A DNA stretch of 10,014 nucleotides from an uncultured Elusimicrobia bacterium (GTDB lineage: Bacteria > Elusimicrobiota > Endomicrobiia > Endomicrobiales > Endomicrobiaceae): NCBI GenBank assembly GCA_900321055.1, contig ONUQ01000062.1, forward strand, positions 1-10,014, written 5' to 3'. The position numbers and the translations under genes were made by a program. Positions 7,754 through 10,014 of the stretch are shown here, piece after piece (the stretch's first letter is position 1; the number at the start of each line of letters is the position of its first letter). The notes beneath the pieces were generated by a model. The model was given only the letters and a program-made list of their open reading frames with translations. It searched no databases and was not told the DNA's origin.

Positions 7754-8527
7754 ATGATACATAATACAGCTATAGTTGATAAATCAACAATAATAGGACA
7801 AGATGTTCAAATCGGTCCTTATGCAGTTATAGGAGAAGGAGTTAGTATCGGAGACGGAACAATAATTGGTGCCCATACTACGATAGAATCTGCACAGATA
7901 GGTAAAAATTGTAAAATATTTCCGCATGCATCAGTAGGGTTAGTACCTCAAGATTTAAAATATGCAGGAGAAAAAACTGTAGCTATCATTGGAGACGGAA
8001 CGGTAATAAGAGAATTTGTAACAATAAACAGAGGAACACATGCAAGCGGAAAAACCATAGTTGGAAATAATTGCCTTTTTATGGCATGTTCTCATGTTGC
8101 TCATGATTGTATAATCGGAAATAATGTAATTGCCGCAAATTGTGCTGCTATTGCAGGTCATGTAGAAGTTGGAAATAATGTAGTTATAGGTGGTTTTGTC
8201 GGTATGCATCAATTTACAAAAATCGGTAAAAATGTAATGATTGGTGCGGGTTCAATGGTAAGTATGGATATTATTCCTTATATGCAGGCACAAGGTGATA
8301 GAGCAAGTTTATTTGGTTTAAATTTAATAGGACTTAAAAGAAACAGAGTTCCTATTAAAGAAATAGAAAATATAAAACATGTTTATAAAATTTTGTTTAT
8401 GTCTAATTTAATATTGAATGATGCAGTTGAAAAAATTAAAGAAGAATTAGGTTTTTCCCCTTATATTCAGGAGATGCTTGATTTTATATCAAAATCTCAA
8501 AGAGGAATTTGCAGACCTAAAAAATAA
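7754..8527 (+). CDS. lpxA: UDP-N-acetylglucosamine O-acyltransferase
   Basis: This is the first enzyme of lipid A synthesis: it moves a 3-hydroxyacyl chain from acyl carrier protein to the 3-OH of UDP-GlcNAc. The 257 residues are close to the E. coli length of 262. Hexapeptide repeats fill about 1-185 and a helical C-terminal domain the rest. Conserved landmarks are QDLKYAGE, the catalytic histidine H117 in HVAHDC with H114, H136 (AGHV) and H152 (MHQF), AQGDRA, and GLNLIGLKRN. The residue aligned by hand with the E. coli chain-length ruler G173 is A165, which hints at a slightly shorter preferred acyl chain. AGGGAG at 7741-7746 lies inside the end of lpxC-fabZ, seven bases before ATG, so translation is likely coupled. 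It is the last gene of the tight cluster; lpxB does not follow. Confidence 0.96.
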   Translation: MIHNTAIVDKSTIIGQDVQIGPYAVIGEGVSIGDGTIIGAHTTIESAQIGKNCKIFPHASVGLVPQDLKYAGEKTVAIIGDGTVIREFVTINRGTHASGKTIVGNNCLFMACSHVAHDCIIGNNVIAANCAAIAGHVEVGNNVVIGGFVGMHQFTKIGKNVMIGAGSMVSMDIIPYMQAQGDRASLFGLNLIGLKRNRVPIKEIENIKHVYKILFMSNLILNDAVEKIKEELGFSPYIQEMLDFISKSQRGICRPKK

Positions 8528-8609
8528 ATTTAAGCCAAATATATTTTTTTTCTATATATTTCATACATCTTTAAATATTAAAAATGCAATAAATTTTTAT
8601 GTAAATATT

Positions 8610-8666
8610 CGTCAATTTGGAGTTATTTATAAAAATTGTATACTTTGAAATTTGAAAAAATTGACG
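8610..8666. repeat. 9-bp inverted repeat upstream of the paaK-like gene
   Basis: CGTCAATTT at 8610-8618 and its exact reverse complement AAATTGACG at 8658-8666 are separated by 39 bases. The arms bracket the candidate promoter and end 26 bases before the gene start. They could be paired operator half-sites or a stem in DNA or RNA; chance cannot be excluded in sequence this AT-rich, although each arm contains three G/C bases. Confidence 0.5.
8617..8644 (+). promoter_or_regulatory. Candidate promoter for the paaK-like gene
   Basis: TTGGAG (8617-8622) and TATACT (8639-8644) are 16 bases apart, in the 165-base gap between lpxA and the next gene. The -10 matches five of six consensus bases, the -35 three of six. 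The gap shows no GC-rich hairpin plus T-run, so read-through from the lpx operon remains possible. Confidence 0.35.
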
Positions 8667-8692
8667 GTTAAAATATTGTTTTGGAGTAAAAA

Positions 8693-10000
8693 ATGATTTA
8701 CAATGAAAAAATAGAGTGTGCAAACAAAGAGGATTTAAAAAATATTCAGTCGGAAAGATTAGTAAAATTAGTAAAATATGTTTATGATAATTCTCCTGCA
8801 TATAAACAAAAATTAGACAAAGCGGGAATAATTCCTACGGATATTAAAAGTATAGATGATATAACAAAACTTCCTTTTACCCCTAAAGAAGATTTAAGAG
8901 ATTCCTATCCTTTTGGTTTATTTTCAACAGATATAAAAAATGTTGCAGAAATTCATGTTTCCAGCGGAACGACAGGTAATCCTACGGTTGTAGGTTATAC
9001 TAAAAGAGATTTGAACTTATGGGCAAATGTTGCAGCAAGATCTATTGCTTGTGCAGGCGGAAACAAAGGTGATAGAATACAAATCTCTTACGGATACGGA
9101 CTGTTTACGGGCGGACTTGGGATACATTACGGTGCATTGAGATTAGGTGCAACTATTATTCCTACGGCAACAGGTCAAACAAAAAGACAAATAAAGTTAA
9201 TGCAAGATTTTAAACCAAGAATTATTGCCTGTACACCAAGTTATATCCTTTATCTTGCGGAAGAAATGAAATCTTTAGGCATAGATACTAAAACATGTAG
9301 TTGGGAAGTCGGGATATTCGGTTCAGAACCATGGACAACCGCTATGAGAGATAAAATAGATTCTACATTAGGTTTGACGGCAACCGATATTTATGGTCTT
9401 TCTGAAATAATGGGCCCCGGAGTAGCTCAAGAATGTACCTATAGAGAAGGTCTTCATATTTGGTCTGATTTCTTTTATCCGGAAATAATTGACCCTAAGA
9501 CAGGAGAAATTTTACCTGAAGGACAATCGGGAGAACTCGTTATAACATCACTGACAAAACAAGCTATACCATTAATAAGATATAGAACAAGAGATATCGT
9601 TTCTATAACTTATGAACCTTGTAAATGCGGAAGAACAGCCCCAAGAATTAGTAAAATTAAAGGAAGAACCGATGATATGATAATTGTTAGAGGTATAAAT
9701 ATATTCCCCACACAAGTAGAATTTGCATTATTACAAATAGACGGAACTTTGCCAAATTATCAGTTGGTTGTAGACAGAACCCCCAGTGCTTTAGATACAT
9801 TGGAAGTACTTGTAGAAGTTGATGAAAAATTATTTACGGATGAATTAATAGCTTTAGAAAATTTAAAAACGAAAATAAAAAGAGCAATAGATTCAACGGT
9901 AGGACTTGGAGTAAATGTAAAACTTGTTGAACCAAAAACTTTGGAAAGAACAGAAGGTAAATCTAAGAGAGTTATTGATAAAAGAAATTTAAATTCATAA
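8693..10000 (+). CDS. paaK: Phenylacetate-CoA ligase family enzyme (AMP-forming)
   Basis: This belongs to the adenylate-forming enzymes that activate an aryl-acetic acid with ATP and join it to coenzyme A; phenylacetate is the usual substrate of the family, but the true substrate cannot be read here. The 435 residues are full family length. Motifs are the ATP-binding loop SSGTTGNPT (90-98), YGLSEIMGPG (234-243), the GLHIW..F.YPEIIDP region, YRTRD, the CKCGRT cysteine pair, GRTDDMIIVRG (324-334) and the C-terminal EGKSKR with the likely catalytic lysine K423. GGAG at 8683-8686, six bases before ATG, fixes the start. In anaerobes such ligases often accompany indolepyruvate:ferredoxin oxidoreductase in aromatic amino acid breakdown; no such partner is visible before the window ends 14 bases after the stop. 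It is likely transcribed apart from the lpx genes. Confidence 0.93.
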   Translation: MIYNEKIECANKEDLKNIQSERLVKLVKYVYDNSPAYKQKLDKAGIIPTDIKSIDDITKLPFTPKEDLRDSYPFGLFSTDIKNVAEIHVSSGTTGNPTVVGYTKRDLNLWANVAARSIACAGGNKGDRIQISYGYGLFTGGLGIHYGALRLGATIIPTATGQTKRQIKLMQDFKPRIIACTPSYILYLAEEMKSLGIDTKTCSWEVGIFGSEPWTTAMRDKIDSTLGLTATDIYGLSEIMGPGVAQECTYREGLHIWSDFFYPEIIDPKTGEILPEGQSGELVITSLTKQAIPLIRYRTRDIVSITYEPCKCGRTAPRISKIKGRTDDMIIVRGINIFPTQVEFALLQIDGTLPNYQLVVDRTPSALDTLEVLVEVDEKLFTDELIALENLKTKIKRAIDSTVGLGVNVKLVEPKTLERTEGKSKRVIDKRNLNS

Positions 10001-10014
10001 TGTAAAAAGATGTA

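Noticed and set aside
8537..8561. AAATATA...TATATTT hairpin after lpxA as a terminator
   Set aside because: The stem is only seven A/T pairs and no T-run follows it; such pairs are expected by chance in this AT-rich gap.

Overview
The window is an AT-rich, clearly Gram-negative (diderm) bacterial chromosome segment that carries outer-membrane assembly and lipid A genes. Good Shine-Dalgarno sites precede most genes. A lineage guess, from family knowledge rather than any database search, is a host-associated low-GC Elusimicrobiota-like (Endomicrobium/Elusimicrobium-type) bacterium. The reasons are the fused LpxC-FabZ, the GGAIYN-repeat autotransporter and the PaaK-type ligase in one AT-rich segment. 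Bacteroidota also fuse LpxC to FabZ, but the regular strong ribosome-binding sites argue against them. The assignment is only moderately supported.

Layout: positions 1-2082 (minus strand) are the first 694 codons of a large surface protein that leaves the window at its left edge. It has a signal peptide, a right-handed beta-helix-type passenger built from about 15 turns of a GGAIYN repeat, and what looks like the beginning of an autotransporter domain. Positions 2083-2288 form an AT-rich divergent promoter region. From 2289 to 8527 four plus-strand genes lie almost end to end: bamA, lpxD, lpxC-fabZ (fused) and lpxA. After a 165-base gap with its own candidate promoter and an inverted repeat, 8693-10000 encodes a complete phenylacetate-CoA ligase-family enzyme (paaK-like).

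How they fit: LpxA, LpxC and LpxD carry out the first three acyl-transfer/deacetylation steps of lipid A synthesis. FabZ dehydrates the same 3-hydroxyacyl-ACP pool from which LpxA and LpxD draw. BamA inserts beta-barrel proteins into the lipid A-containing outer membrane, and the divergent autotransporter is the kind of protein BamA would insert. The paaK-like gene is metabolically unrelated and probably a separate transcription unit.

The most unusual item is BamA itself. It has five POTRA domains, but the fourth is split by an insertion of about 260 residues: a proline-free, Lys/Glu-rich predicted coiled coil with four internal repeats. The gene for the Skp/OmpH chaperone, often found between bamA and lpxD, is absent here.
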